Part shown: positions 17,825-26,620 of the stretch, piece by piece
How positions within the stretch are numbered: the stretch's first letter is position 1
How the letters are laid out: each line of letters begins with the position of its first letter
Notes under the pieces: model-generated
Told to the model about the DNA's origin: nothing
The model's database searches: none
Seen by the model: the letters and a program-made list of their open reading frames with translations, nothing else
Source of the DNA: Actinoalloteichus hoggarensis
GTDB taxonomy: Bacteria > Actinomycetota > Actinomycetes > Mycobacteriales > Pseudonocardiaceae
DNA: 64,000 nucleotides
Direction of reading: 5' to 3'
NCBI RefSeq assembly: GCF_002234535.1
Contig: NZ_CP022521.1
Coordinates: forward strand, 248,001 to 312,000
Translations under genes and position numbers: made by a program

Positions 17825-17837
17825 TCTCCCTCGTCGC

Positions 17838-18512
17838 CTACCGTGCTCGTCGAGCCAGCCGCTCCGGGTCCAGGATCAACACGCTCTTGCCTTCCAGGCG
17901 CAGCCACCCACGGTGCGCGAAGTCGGCCAGGGCCTTGTTCACCGTCTCCCGTGAGGCGCCCACGAACTGGGCGATCTCCTCCTGGGTCAGGTCGTGGGTA
18001 ACCCGCAGCAGTCCTGCCTCCTGGCTGCCGAAGCGCTGTGCCAGTTGCAGCAACGCCTTGGCCACCCGGCCCGGCACGTCCGTGAAGATGAGGTCGGCGA
18101 GCATGTTGTTGGTCCTGCGCAGCCTTCTGGCCAGCACACGAAGCAACTGCTCGGCGATCTCCGGTCGCTTGCTGATCCACTCCCGCAGCGCGGGCCGGTC
18201 CATGCTCAGCGCCCGCACCTCGGTGACGGTGGTCGCCGTGGACGTCCTCGGACCTGGATCGAAGATCGACAACTCTCCGAACATGTCTGAGGGACCCATG
18301 ATGGCAAGCAGGTTCTCTCTGCCATCCGGCGATTTCCTGCCGACCTTCACCTTGCCGGACTGGATGATGTAAAGCCGGTCGCCTGGCTCACCCTCAGTGA
18401 AGATGACGTGGCTACGGGAGAACTCCACCGGCTCCAGCGTCTGAGTGAGAGCCTCCACGGCTCCAGGCTCAACACCCTGGAAGATGCCCGCACGGGCCAG
18501 GGTCTCGTCCAC
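17838..18512 (-). CDS. crp: Cyclic-AMP receptor protein, global transcription regulator
   Basis: A 224-residue CRP/FNR regulator. The N-terminal cyclic-nucleotide-binding fold has [19 protein letters not shown], where E and the R-T pair contact the cAMP phosphate. A long dimerisation helix follows, then the winged helix-turn-helix [20 protein letters not shown]. The sequence is very close, as I recall it, to M. tuberculosis CRP (Rv3676) and corynebacterial GlxR, which regulate hundreds of genes including carbon metabolism such as acs. GTG 18512 has an AGGAGG site six bases upstream. No clear TGTGA-N6-TCACA site was noticed in its own promoter. Confidence 0.96.
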   Translation of the reverse strand: MDETLARAGIFQGVEPGAVEALTQTLEPVEFSRSHVIFTEGEPGDRLYIIQSGKVKVGRKSPDGRENLLAIMGPSDMFGELSIFDPGPRTSTATTVTEVRALSMDRPALREWISKRPEIAEQLLRVLARRLRRTNNMLADLIFTDVPGRVAKALLQLAQRFGSQEAGLLRVTHDLTQEEIAQFVGASRETVNKALADFAHRGWLRLEGKSVLILDPERLARRAR

Positions 18513-18614
18513 CTCGTCCCTCCTGTCGAGACGCGGCGGTCACCGCAAGACGGACACTCTCCGTTACGAGTGCCAGTCTGGTGCCGCCGATCGCTCCGTG
18601 CAGTCTAACTGCGC

Positions 18615-18635
18615 GGTAACAGAGACCGCGTTACC
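18615..18635. repeat. Inverted repeat between crp and the small membrane gene
   Basis: GGTAAC (18615-18620) and GTTACC (18630-18635) are separated by nine bases. It lies 34 bases beyond the stop of the small membrane gene and upstream of crp. It could be a weak terminator or a regulator site for crp; the sequence alone does not decide. Confidence 0.3.
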
Positions 18636-18668
18636 TGCGGTCCGTAGTGCGCGGCGGCGAGATCGAAG

Positions 18669-18914
18669 TCAGCGGGGCCTGCGGGCCTTGAGTCTCCCGG
18701 AACGGCCCCTCCTGCGGAGACGGAACAGCTCGAGCGCGCGGCCGATGCCCTGGCCTGCCAGCGCGCGGACCTCGTCGGGACGGGCGTTGTCCAAGAGCTC
18801 CTCCACGTCGTCCTCGCGGACCGAGACGTTTCGGATACCGGATTCGACGCGCTCCATGAAGAGCGCGAAGAACATGATCACGAGCGGAACGGCGATGACG
18901 AACCAGGCAGTCAT
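18669..18914 (-). CDS. Small membrane protein upstream of crp
   Basis: An 81-residue protein with one N-terminal membrane span (AWFVIAVPLVIMFFALFMER) followed by an acidic helix (VREDDVEELLDNARPDEVRAL) and a strongly basic C-terminus. The same kind of gene (Rv3675) sits beside crp in mycobacteria, so it is conserved in position; no function is known to me. ATG 18914 is chosen; ATG 18935 adds seven residues and is equally possible since neither has a clear ribosome-binding site. Longer readings of this frame only shadow the nth gene on the other strand. Confidence 0.7.
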   Translation of the reverse strand: MTAWFVIAVPLVIMFFALFMERVESGIRNVSVREDDVEELLDNARPDEVRALAGQGIGRALELFRLRRRGRSGRLKARRPR

Positions 18915-19046
18915 GATGTCTCGATGGTGACTCATCACGCTGGGTGGCGTCGCTCGGGGTGGGCGAAATCCGCCAGTGGGTGACGGCTTTGCGCCTGGAT
19001 GGTGGAGGCCGGACGGCACGGCCGCCCGCGCCCGTAGGCTGTGGGC

Positions 19047-19970
19047 GTGCAGACCAGTGCTTCCCGCGCTCAGCCCGTCGCCGGGTCGGGGGGTCGGGCG
19101 CCCGAGAGTCGGCTCGCGCTCGTCCGGCGGGCCCGCCGGATGAATCGATCGCTGGCCGAGGCATACCCGGACGCGCACTGCGAACTGGACTTCACCACCC
19201 CGCTCGAGCTCGCCGTCGCCACCATCCTCTCGGCCCAGTGCACCGACCGGCGGGTGAACGAGGTGACGCCTGCCTTGTTCGCCGCCTACCCGGACGCCGC
19301 CGCGTACGCGGGCGCCGACCGCCATGAGCTGGAGCAGCTCATCCGGCCCACAGGCTTCTTCCGGAACAAGACCACCTCGTTGATCGGACTCGGCACGGCG
19401 GTGGTCGAACGATTCGACGGCGAACTACCGTCGACACTGGCAGAACTCGTTCGGCTGCCCGGCATCGGACGCAAGACCGCCAACGTGATCCTCGGCGACG
19501 CCTTCGGCGTACCCGGGATCACGGTGGACACCCACTTCGGCAGGCTGGTGCAGCGCTGGGGCTGGACCGCCCTCACCGACCCGGTGAAGATCGAGCATGC
19601 GATCGGCGAACTGATCCCGCGCCGCGAGTGGACGCTGCTCTCCCATCGCGTGATCTTCCACGGGCGTCGGGTCTGCCATTCCCGACGACCGGCCTGCGGT
19701 GCCTGCCTGCTCGCCCGCTCCTGCCCCTCCTACGGCGTCGGCGCCGTCGATCCAGAGCAGGCGGCGCGCCTGGTCAAGGGCGTGGAGGCGCCGCGCCTGC
19801 TGCGGCTCGCCGGACTGGGCGACGACCTGGCGGCGGAGGCGGCGACCACCGCGAAGCCCGTCGAGCCCGGCGGTCCAACGCCGTCCGAGACGCCGGTCGC
19901 GCCCCGCGCCGCCGAGCCGGCGGCCTCCGCCGCGACTGACGAGTCGGGCCCGTCCGGTGCCGCACGATGA
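19047..19970 (+). CDS. nth: Endonuclease III, base-excision repair glycosylase/AP lyase
   Basis: A 307-residue DNA glycosylase that removes oxidised pyrimidines and cleaves the abasic site. The helix-hairpin-helix [13 protein letters not shown] carries the catalytic lysine K143, and D161 in VDTHFGRL is the catalytic aspartate. The [4Fe-4S] loop is intact: [17 protein letters not shown] (C-x6-C-x2-C-x5-C). After that the protein has an Ala/Pro-rich tail of about 75 residues absent from E. coli Nth. GTG 19047 lies six bases after TAGGCT (19035-19040), a leaderless arrangement; GTG 19041 is alternative. First gene of a tightly overlapping four-gene operon. Confidence 0.96.
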   Translation: MQTSASRAQPVAGSGGRAPESRLALVRRARRMNRSLAEAYPDAHCELDFTTPLELAVATILSAQCTDRRVNEVTPALFAAYPDAAAYAGADRHELEQLIRPTGFFRNKTTSLIGLGTAVVERFDGELPSTLAELVRLPGIGRKTANVILGDAFGVPGITVDTHFGRLVQRWGWTALTDPVKIEHAIGELIPRREWTLLSHRVIFHGRRVCHSRRPACGACLLARSCPSYGVGAVDPEQAARLVKGVEAPRLLRLAGLGDDLAAEAATTAKPVEPGGPTPSETPVAPRAAEPAASAATDESGPSGAAR

Positions 19971-20563
19971 GCGCGAACATTCGATGGTCGATCCTGGTGT
20001 TGGTGCTCGCCGTGGCCGGCGTGGTCGCGCTGTGGCCCCGCGACGAGGGCTACGGTCCCGCCGTGCGGCCCGATCGAACCGCGACGGACGACGCGGGTGC
20101 GGTCGAGGCGGGTGAGTCGGGACCACCCGGGTCGGTGCGGGTCGCCGACCTGAGCGGCATCGAGGTCACCGACCTCCGCGACGGCGAGGTCGGCGACCTC
20201 GGGGACCTGCTGGCCGACGGCCCGGTGCTGGTGAACGTGTGGGCCACCTGGTGCGCACCCTGCCGGGACGAGCTGCCGGTGCTGGCCGAGTACACGGCCG
20301 AGCCCGATGCGATTCCGGTGCTCGCCGTCCAGCGGAGTAGCGATCTCGACGCCGGCCGCGATCTTCTGACCGAGCTCGGCGCCGAGCTTCCCTCGGTGCA
20401 CGATGCGAACGACCTGGCGATCCGGGCGCTGCGAGCGACGGTGATGCCTGCGAACTACGTGGTGGACGAGGCGGGCGACATCCACCCCGTGCATCCGCCC
20501 GCGCCGTTCGAGGACACGGAACAGGCGCGGCAAGCCGTGGCGCGTTATCTGGAGCAGAGTTGA
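19967..20563 (+). CDS. TlpA/ResA-like membrane-anchored thiol-disulfide protein
   Basis: A 198-residue protein with an N-terminal membrane anchor (residues 6-24) and an extracytoplasmic thioredoxin fold. The active-site motif is [10 protein letters not shown] with C96 and C99, and a cis-proline follows in VMPANYVVD. Relatives reduce disulfides in secreted proteins or in cytochrome c maturation; no ccs genes are nearby. The ATG overlaps nth by four bases, and its own stop overlaps the next start as TGATG. The equivalent in M. tuberculosis is Rv3673c. It may keep MarP's disulfide or another envelope substrate in shape, but that is only suggested by the operon. Confidence 0.9.
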   Translation: MSANIRWSILVLVLAVAGVVALWPRDEGYGPAVRPDRTATDDAGAVEAGESGPPGSVRVADLSGIEVTDLRDGEVGDLGDLLADGPVLVNVWATWCAPCRDELPVLAEYTAEPDAIPVLAVQRSSDLDAGRDLLTELGAELPSVHDANDLAIRALRATVMPANYVVDEAGDIHPVHPPAPFEDTEQARQAVARYLEQS

Positions 20564-21312
20564 TGACTCAGGAAGGTCGGGGACGCACCCAGTCCAGGCG
20601 TGGCGGGCCGTTGGTGGATCCGGCACAGGGGCCTGGCTGGTTGAGCAGGTTGATCTCCTCCAGCGGTCGGGTGGACCCCGCCATGCTGGCCTCCGTGCCG
20701 CCGCCGAGCGAGGACAGTCCTCGGCCCGCCGCGGTGCTGGTCCTGTTCGGCGAGGACGGCGCGGGCCCGGGCACCGGCCCGGACGTGCTGCTGCTGCGCA
20801 GAGCCGACGGGTTGACCCACCACCCCGGTCAGGTCGGCTTCCCCGGCGGGGTGGCCGAGCCCTCGGACGACGGCCCGATCGAGGTGGCGCTGCGGGAGGC
20901 GGAGGAGGAGGTCGGCGTCCTGCGACAAGGCATCACCCCGGTCGCTCTGCTGCCCGAGCTGTACGTGCCCCGGTCGAAGTTCTTGGTCACGCCCGTTCTC
21001 GCGCACTGGTCGCAGCCGACGCCCGTGGCGCCCGTCGACTACGGCGAGACCTCGGCGGTGGCCAGGGTTCCGCTGGGTCACCTCGCCGACTCGACCAATC
21101 GCTTCCAGGTGCGTCATCCCTCCGGCTATGTCGGCCCGGCGTTCCTGGTACCGGGGATGCTCGTCTGGGGTTTCACGGCGGGCCTGTTGTCGAGCCTGTT
21201 GTCCCTGGGCGGTTGGGCCGAGCCATGGGACGCCACCGACGTCCGCGACCTCGCCGACGCCTGGCGTGAGGTGGACTCGGGGCCGACCCCGGACGGCGAG
21301 GCGACCTGGTGA
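20563..21312 (+). CDS. Nudix hydrolase, CoA-pyrophosphatase type
   Basis: A 249-residue Nudix protein. VGFPGGVAEPSDDGPIEVAL followed by REAEEEVGV gives a complete Nudix box, and the preceding LLLRRADGLTHHPGQ segment matches the NuCoA signature of coenzyme A pyrophosphatases (NUDT7/NudL group), which cleave CoA to 3',5'-ADP and phosphopantetheine. ATG 20563 overlaps the upstream stop as TGATG. It is cytoplasmic, has normal length apart from a 45-residue N-terminal extension, and matches Rv3672c in position. Confidence 0.9.
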   Translation: MTQEGRGRTQSRRGGPLVDPAQGPGWLSRLISSSGRVDPAMLASVPPPSEDSPRPAAVLVLFGEDGAGPGTGPDVLLLRRADGLTHHPGQVGFPGGVAEPSDDGPIEVALREAEEEVGVLRQGITPVALLPELYVPRSKFLVTPVLAHWSQPTPVAPVDYGETSAVARVPLGHLADSTNRFQVRHPSGYVGPAFLVPGMLVWGFTAGLLSSLLSLGGWAEPWDATDVRDLADAWREVDSGPTPDGEATW

Positions 21313-22493
21313 ACTGGATCGACGCCGCCGTCATCCTGATGGCGGTGCTCGCGGCGGTGTCGGGCGTACGACACGGCATGGTCGTCGCCGTCTTCGCCTT
21401 CACCGGAGTGATCATGGGCGCCGTCGGCGGCGTGCTGCTCGCTCCCGCGTTGGCCGACCTGGTCGACGCGCCGAACGCACGGCTGCTCGTCGGCCTGTCC
21501 GTGGTGCTGGGCCTGGTGGTCCTCGGCGAGGTGCTCGGGGTCTCCCTCGGCCGGTCCATCAAGCGCAGGATGACCTCGCCGAAGCTGAGCTGGGTGGACA
21601 ACGTGCTCGGCGGCGTGGTGCAGGGGCTCGCCGTCTTCGTCGTCACCTGGTTGATCGCCCTGCCGCTGACCTCGGCGGGCACCGTCCCCTGGCTTGCGGG
21701 TGCGGTGAACCAGTCACGTGTCCTCGGCGCAGTCGACACGCTGATGCCGCCTGCCGCTCGTGCACTGCCCGACGAGCTGCGCAGGCTGCTCGACGGCTCG
21801 GGCTTCCCCGGCGTCCTCGACCCGTTCTCCCGGACTCCCGTCGCCGAGGTGGACCCGCCCGACCCGGCGTTGCAGAACAGTCGGACGGTGCAGACCGTGC
21901 GGGAGAGCGTGGTGAAGGTCCACGGCACGGCCTCCTCCTGCTCCCGGGTGCTCAACGGGTCCGGTTTCGTGGTGGCTCCGCAGCGTGTGATGACCAACGC
22001 GCACGTCGTCGCGGGCGCCGAGCAGGTCTCCATCGAGGTCGGGGAGGCGCGACTGCCCGCTACCGTCGTCCTGTACGACCCGGAGAGCGACATCGCGGTG
22101 CTCGACGTGCCGGACTTCTTCGGGGCTCCCCTGGAGTTCGTCGAGACGCCCGCCGAGCCCGAGGACGGCGGCATCGTGCTCGGCTACCCGCTCGGCGGGG
22201 ACTATCGAGCCTCGTCCGCACGGGTCCGTCAGCTCTTCAACCTGCGCGGACCCGACATCTACGACAGCACGACCGTGACCCGCGAGGTCTACACGGTCCG
22301 GTCGGAGGTCCGCAGCGGCAACTCGGGCGGACCGCTCATCGACCCCGATGGTCGGGTGCTCGGGATGGTCTTCGGCGCGGCCGTCGACGACGAGGAGACC
22401 GGCTTCGTCCTCACCAACGACGAGATCGCCGACGAGGTCGCCGCCGCGCCCACGCTGACCCGGCCGGTCGACACCGGGGGCTGTTCCTCGTAG
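21309..22493 (+). CDS. marP: MarP-type membrane serine protease
   Basis: A 394-residue protease. The N-terminal CvpA-like domain has four hydrophobic spans within residues 1-125. A periplasmic chymotrypsin-like domain follows with the catalytic triad H232 (TNAHVVAG), D261 (ESDIAVLD) and S339 (GNSGGPL). Two cysteines, in ASSCSRV and at the C-terminal GCSS, match the disulfide that stabilises M. tuberculosis MarP (Rv3671c), an enzyme needed for acid resistance that processes the peptidoglycan hydrolase RipA. GTG 21309 overlaps the Nudix stop (GTGA). Confidence 0.95.
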   Translation: MNWIDAAVILMAVLAAVSGVRHGMVVAVFAFTGVIMGAVGGVLLAPALADLVDAPNARLLVGLSVVLGLVVLGEVLGVSLGRSIKRRMTSPKLSWVDNVLGGVVQGLAVFVVTWLIALPLTSAGTVPWLAGAVNQSRVLGAVDTLMPPAARALPDELRRLLDGSGFPGVLDPFSRTPVAEVDPPDPALQNSRTVQTVRESVVKVHGTASSCSRVLNGSGFVVAPQRVMTNAHVVAGAEQVSIEVGEARLPATVVLYDPESDIAVLDVPDFFGAPLEFVETPAEPEDGGIVLGYPLGGDYRASSARVRQLFNLRGPDIYDSTTVTREVYTVRSEVRSGNSGGPLIDPDGRVLGMVFGAAVDDEETGFVLTNDEIADEVAAAPTLTRPVDTGGCSS

Positions 22494-22498
22494 AACGG

Positions 22499-22519
22499 CC
22501 GGGGTTGTCGCTGCCCCGG
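22499..22519. terminator. Hairpin between convergent marP and hydrolase genes
   Basis: CCGGGG (22499-22504) and CCCCGG (22514-22519) with a nine-base loop lie in the 28-base gap between the two stops, where a shared terminator is expected. Confidence 0.5.
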
Positions 22520-22521
22520 GA

Positions 22522-23481
22522 TCAGTCGTGCAGCTCGCCCGTCAGGAACCGGATCAGCAGCCGGTTCGTGGCGTGCGGCGCCTCCTGATGGGGGAAGTGC
22601 CCGACCTCGGCGAGTTCGCGGTAGACCGAGTCGGGGCCGGTCCATGCCGTCGACGCGGCAGACGTGCTCGCCCGCATCCACGGATCGAGCCTGCCCTGAA
22701 CGCGAAGCACGGGCACCGGCAGCCGTCGGTCGATCGCCTCGGCGAACCGACCACCCTCCCCGCGCAGCTGCGATCGCACCGCCCAGCGGTAGTACTCCAT
22801 GGCGGAGTGGGCCGCTCCGGGGACCAGCATCGCGGCTCGGTTGCGCCGCACGACCTCGTCGAACTCCGGGGCGGTCTGCCAGCGCGGTCCCGACCACGAG
22901 CGGATCAGACGTTCGACGGTGGCCGCGCCGTCCTTGGTCAGCCAGGCCTCCGGCAGCGTCGGGAGCTGGGCGCGGAAGAGATGCCCGGCGGCGGTGACCT
23001 GCGCGCGCTCGACCCGCCGCCACGGCCGGGTGAGCCCGAGGGCGAGCGCGCGACGCAGCGCGAGCGGGTGCGGTGCGGACAACACGCTCAACGAGCTGAC
23101 CAGCCGAGGATGCAGCGCGGCCGTCGTCCAGGCGAGGAGACCGCCCCAACCGTGGCCGACCAGGGCGGCTCGTCGCTCACCCAGTGCCTTGATCAATCCG
23201 GCGAGATCGCCTGCCAGCGTCCAGCCGTCGTAGCCTCGGGGCGGCTTGTCGGAGTCCCCGTAACCGCGAAGGTCCACTGCGACCGCGCGAAAGCCGGCGT
23301 CGGCCAACGCGAGCAGCTGACCACGCCATGACCACCAGAACTCCGGAAACCCGTGGACGAACAGCACCAGCGGGCCCTCGCCCGCCGTGGCGACGTGCAG
23401 TGAGATCCCGTTCGCCGAGACGTCATGGTGGGTCCACGGCCCGCTGATCCGGGTGGTGGAGGGGTCCGGAAGCGAGCGCAC
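22522..23481 (-). CDS. Alpha/beta hydrolase of the EphE group, nucleophile replaced
   Basis: A 319-residue alpha/beta hydrolase with the epoxide-hydrolase-like oxyanion segment FVHGFPEFWWSWRGQL, the DLRGYGDSDKPP strand-loop, a helical lid, and acid and histidine segments GRLDPWMRA and EVGHFPHQEAP. The nucleophile elbow, however, reads VGHGWGG: glycine G111 replaces the Asp of epoxide hydrolases (GHDWGG) or Ser of esterases. The enzyme may therefore be inactive, use another residue, or have a binding role. GTG 23481 follows 14 bases after the stop of the holin-like gene, so the two form an operon opposite marP, as ephE-Rv3669 do in mycobacteria. The frame extends upstream but only shadows that gene. 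Confidence 0.85.
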   Translation of the reverse strand: MRSLPDPSTTRISGPWTHHDVSANGISLHVATAGEGPLVLFVHGFPEFWWSWRGQLLALADAGFRAVAVDLRGYGDSDKPPRGYDGWTLAGDLAGLIKALGERRAALVGHGWGGLLAWTTAALHPRLVSSLSVLSAPHPLALRRALALGLTRPWRRVERAQVTAAGHLFRAQLPTLPEAWLTKDGAATVERLIRSWSGPRWQTAPEFDEVVRRNRAAMLVPGAAHSAMEYYRWAVRSQLRGEGGRFAEAIDRRLPVPVLRVQGRLDPWMRASTSAASTAWTGPDSVYRELAEVGHFPHQEAPHATNRLLIRFLTGELHD

Positions 23482-23495
23482 CGGATCGCGGAGGC

Positions 23496-24062
23496 TCAGC
23501 GGACCGACTCGGGCCGGTGCCTGTCCTGGTGACCGGGTACGTCGGGGGCCGACTGGTCCGCCCCGCCGCCCGCGGCCGCGGCCTGCGTCCCACCGGGGCG
23601 CAGCAGGTACGCGGTGTCGCGAACGGAGTTGATGGTGCGTTCGGGCTTGCGGATGCCCCGCACCTTCCGGAAACCGAGGAACGCGAGCGCACCCGAGACC
23701 AGCAGCATCAACAGGAACACGATGCCGAAGCCCGCCCAGCGGGGCAGCCAGACCGCCAGCAGCTCCGCGGCGGTGAAGAACAGGAAGAACGAGCTGAAGG
23801 CGAGCACGGTCAGCGCGAGGATGAAGAACACGCTGCCGCGCAGCCCCTTGCGCACCTCGGCCGAGATCTCCTGCCTCGCCAGCTCCACCTCCGCCCTGAT
23901 CAGCGTGGAGAGGTGCACACTGGCCTCGCGGACCAGTCCGCCCAGCGAGCGGTCGCCCGGACCGGCGTGGGCCTGGTTCTCCTCCGACAGCGGGATGGAG
24001 GGGATGGGCGGCAGGCCCTCCCAGTCCTGGTGTCTCTTGGGGTCGTGCCCTGCGCTGCTCAC
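23496..24062 (-). CDS. Phage-holin-family (Holin-X-like) membrane protein
   Basis: A 188-residue protein. The N-terminal 45 residues are polar; then SLGGLVREASVHLSTLIRAEVELARQEI forms an amphipathic helix, and two strong membrane spans follow (FFILALTVLAFSSFFLFFTA and FGIVFLLMLLVSGALAFLGF). The tail is polar. The layout matches the actinobacterial holin superfamily III/Holin-X proteins, which are chromosomal membrane proteins of unclear role, not phage lysis genes. GTG 24062 is the start. It heads the operon with the alpha/beta hydrolase and corresponds to Rv3669. Confidence 0.85.
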   Translation of the reverse strand: MSSAGHDPKRHQDWEGLPPIPSIPLSEENQAHAGPGDRSLGGLVREASVHLSTLIRAEVELARQEISAEVRKGLRGSVFFILALTVLAFSSFFLFFTAAELLAVWLPRWAGFGIVFLLMLLVSGALAFLGFRKVRGIRKPERTINSVRDTAYLLRPGGTQAAAAGGGADQSAPDVPGHQDRHRPESVR

Positions 24063-24561
24063 TCGGCCATCGTCCCATGGAGCCGACCGCTCGCCGTGAT
24101 GACACGGGACAATCGTCTTGATCCAGGCGGCTGTCCGGCCGTGATCAGGTCAGATCATCACCGGTGGAGCGAGGTTGGCGGTCTGGTGCTACTCCGCCGA
24201 AGCGGCGGTGGTACCGCATCCGGAACCGCGGCACACCGCGCAGAACGTCGCCGAGACCCCTGGATACGCGCGGATGTCACGTCCGACACGGCCGCGACTC
24301 CTCCTCGGCAGACCGCGGTGACACAGCTATGTCCTGGTTGGTCGACCTCACGACCGGCAGTACGCCGTGGGTCACCCGGACCGTCGCCCGGCGGCGGAAC
24401 AATCGGCCGAACCACCCCGGGCGGGTCGGGTCCGGCCGCGCACCGGGCGGCGTCCGCGCTGGTGGCCGTGTGCGGCGAGCTCGCTCCCCAGTCGGTGACG
24501 GGTGCGTGGCGTGCGACATCGTGGTGAGGAACGAAGCAGGTCGTCGGCGTATGTTGCTGGC
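24063..24561. other. Intergenic region without a convincing gene
   Basis: Divergent region between the holin-like and TSUP genes. Frames present read as Arg-rich noise with no start signals. At its right edge TATGTT (24550-24555) lies six bases before the TSUP start and is a likely -10. In mycobacteria a secreted protease gene (Rv3668c) lies near this position; I see no trace of one here. Confidence 0.55.
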
Positions 24562-25374
24562 GTGTCGCAGCGGAAAGAGCAGAGCGTCGCCCTCCCTGCC
24601 CCGGCCCGACGGCCGGTCCTCGTCGCCATCGGTCTCATCGCGGGGGCGTTGTCGGGTCTGTTCGGCATCGGCGGCGGCGTCGCGATCGTCCCCGCCCTGG
24701 TGGCCTGGTGCGGGCGGGATCAGCGGTATGCGGTGGCGACCTCGCTGCTCGCGCTCGGCCCGCTCGCGGTGGCCGGGGTCATCGGCTACTCCGCGCACGG
24801 CCAGGTCGACCTGCGTATCGCCGTACCGCTGGCGGCCGGCTCGATGATCGGTGCCTGGATAGGCGCGTTCCTGCTCACCAGGATGCCGTTGGCCTGGCTG
24901 CGGTGGTTCTTCGCCTTGATCGCCGTCGGGACGGCGGTGCGGATGCTGATCGATCCCGGCGTCTCGACGGGCCTCGTCTCGCACGAGTGGTGGCGACTGG
25001 CGCTACTGCTTCCGATCGGCGTCCTGATCGGCATGATCGCCGCGTTGGCCGGGGTCGGCGGCGGCGCGGTGATGGTCCCGGTCATGCAGTTGAGCCTCGG
25101 AGTGCCTGCGGCCCTGGCCAAGGGAACCTCGCTGCTGGTCATCCTTCCGACGTCGATCCTGGGCGGCTGGCGCAACCTGCGCCACGGCAACGGCTCCCTG
25201 CGCGACGCCCTGTGGATCGGCTGCTCCGGCGTCCTGGCCACGGTGGCCACCACCCAGTGGTCGGTCGTGATGAACCCGCTGCTCTCGGACGTGCTGTTCG
25301 GCCTTCTGCTGGTCTTCGTGGCGGTGCGCACGGTGTGGCCGGACCTCCGCGGTCTGCTGCGGCGGCGCGACTGA
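24562..25374 (+). CDS. TSUP-family (TauE/SafE) membrane transporter
   Basis: A 270-residue membrane protein with about eight spans arranged as two internal repeats. Each repeat opens with a glycine-rich motif: SGLFGIGGGVAIVPAL near residue 30 and AALAGVGGGAVMVPVM near residue 160. This is the signature of the TSUP/TauE-SafE family, which export or import sulfite, sulfoacetate and related anions; the substrate is not predictable. GTG 24562 is six bases after TATGTT (24550-24555), a leaderless pattern that overrules the longer open frame. It stands alone, convergent with the Fic-like gene. Confidence 0.88.
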   Translation: MSQRKEQSVALPAPARRPVLVAIGLIAGALSGLFGIGGGVAIVPALVAWCGRDQRYAVATSLLALGPLAVAGVIGYSAHGQVDLRIAVPLAAGSMIGAWIGAFLLTRMPLAWLRWFFALIAVGTAVRMLIDPGVSTGLVSHEWWRLALLLPIGVLIGMIAALAGVGGGAVMVPVMQLSLGVPAALAKGTSLLVILPTSILGGWRNLRHGNGSLRDALWIGCSGVLATVATTQWSVVMNPLLSDVLFGLLLVFVAVRTVWPDLRGLLRRRD

Positions 25375-25533
25375 CGACGAGCGCGGAATCACGGCAGGCC
25401 CCTCCCGGCCCCGGCGGCGCCCGGCTCTCGGCTCCCCGCCCGGCGGCGGCACGGGAAGCGCGCGGCGGCACGGGCGCTCGGCACCGGACGCCGTCCCCGC
25501 GAACGGAGCCGCTCCACGCCGCCGCAGGCTCGT

Positions 25534-26271
25534 TCAGGCCTGTGCCTCCGCGATCGACCTTCCCTCGCGCGCGCCCGCCTCGATCGCGGCACAGCAGTGC
25601 TTGATCCACGCCGCGATGCCGCCGGGCTCGCCGCTGGCGAAGCCCTGAGCCGCCGCGCGGTACTCGGACAGCCTCCGCAGGTGCGCGACCTCCGGCACGC
25701 CCAGTCCCTTCGGGTCCAGGCCGGTGCCGATCGCGGTCAGTCGGGCGGCGGCCCTGGCGACGACGCCGTCCGCGGTACCGAAGGCCGCCAGCGTCAGCAG
25801 CTCGCCGTGCACGATCGACACCAGCACCGGGCCCGGCACCGAGGTCCCGCCGGTGACCAGCGTGGCGAGCAGATCGAGCCGCGTCGAGACCGACGCCTCG
25901 GCGCGCGGTCTGCCGAGAAGATCCTCACGGTCGGCGGGGACCAGATCGGCCGCCGCCAACAGATGCAACCGGGCGAGTGCCTGCAGCGGCGCCCGCTGCC
26001 AGGTGCCCAGCAGCATCCCGATCGACTCGGCGACGCGCAGCGACCCCGCCGTCATCGGGTCGGACACCCGCCCGTCGGTGGGCAGTTCGACATCGGCACC
26101 GTCGATCGCGGCCGAGGCACGAGCGGCTCGGACGGAGGCCTCGGCGGCGGAGACGGGCCACCCGCGCCGATTCGCGGGATGTCCGTGCACGGCGTCGACG
26201 GCCTCACGCGCGGCCGAGACGGCCTCGGCGACGCCGGGCAGGTCGAGCAGAGGTCCTAGGGGATCGTCCAC
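25534..26271 (-). CDS. Fic-like protein lacking the catalytic Fic motif
   Basis: A 245-residue protein. Around residues 45-60 it has VRAARASAAIDGADVELP, resembling the S-x-x-x-(I/E)EG inhibitory-helix region of Fic proteins. Later VSIVHGELLTLAAFGTADGV and VARAAARLTAIGTGLDPKG align with the stretch where Fic enzymes have HPFxxGNGRxxR followed by a hydrophobic helix. The catalytic His-Pro-Phe and Gly-Asn-Gly-Arg residues are not present, so AMP transfer is unlikely. It may be a degenerate Fic fold kept for binding. The assignment is from motif reading and moderate. GTG 26271 follows TACTGT by eight bases on the minus strand. It is divergent from acs. Confidence 0.65.
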   Translation of the reverse strand: MDDPLGPLLDLPGVAEAVSAAREAVDAVHGHPANRRGWPVSAAEASVRAARASAAIDGADVELPTDGRVSDPMTAGSLRVAESIGMLLGTWQRAPLQALARLHLLAAADLVPADREDLLGRPRAEASVSTRLDLLATLVTGGTSVPGPVLVSIVHGELLTLAAFGTADGVVARAAARLTAIGTGLDPKGLGVPEVAHLRRLSEYRAAAQGFASGEPGGIAAWIKHCCAAIEAGAREGRSIAEAQA

Positions 26272-26620
26272 GGGCGCGGACAGTACTCACCGCGGACGCC
26301 GACGAACGAGACGGGCACGGGCGGCGTGGCAGAACCTCACCCACCCTGCGCCACGCAGGCGCGACTCGTCCACACCGACCGCCACGTCGATCACACGGCG
26401 GTCTCATGCCGGCCCGGTCGGACCTCGCGTCGTCGGCATCTGAAGACCCGCACCGGTGCTCGTCCATCGGCGGGCGAGCAGGCGTCGACGTTCGACGGAG
26501 CGACTCGATCGCCGCCGACTGGTCTGGACCAACGGGTACTCATCCTGTCCCCGGCGGCCGGTTCGGTCTACGGTCAGCACCAACAGATGTTCGTTCGATC
26601 ACTCAGGGAGGTCCCTCGCG
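26272..26620. other. Promoter region between the Fic-like gene and acs
   Basis: No gene is visible. A strong ribosome-binding site, AGGGAGG (26605-26611), serves acs. I looked for a CRP site (TGTGA-N6-TCACA), expected upstream of an acs gene, and did not find a good match. Confidence 0.5.

Larger units (their letters stand above)
17443..17837. other. Intergenic region between crp and the MFS gene
   Basis: Contains the MFS operator-like palindrome near one end and the long crp terminator hairpin near the other. The middle (about 17530-17640) is relatively A/T-rich with CTTCTTCTTC and GAAAGAAGA tracts, but I see no gene in it. Confidence 0.6.

Noticed and set aside
23496..24062. Prophage lysis gene (holin)
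   Set aside because: Only the family name is phage-related; the gene holds the conserved Rv3669 position and no phage genes surround it.
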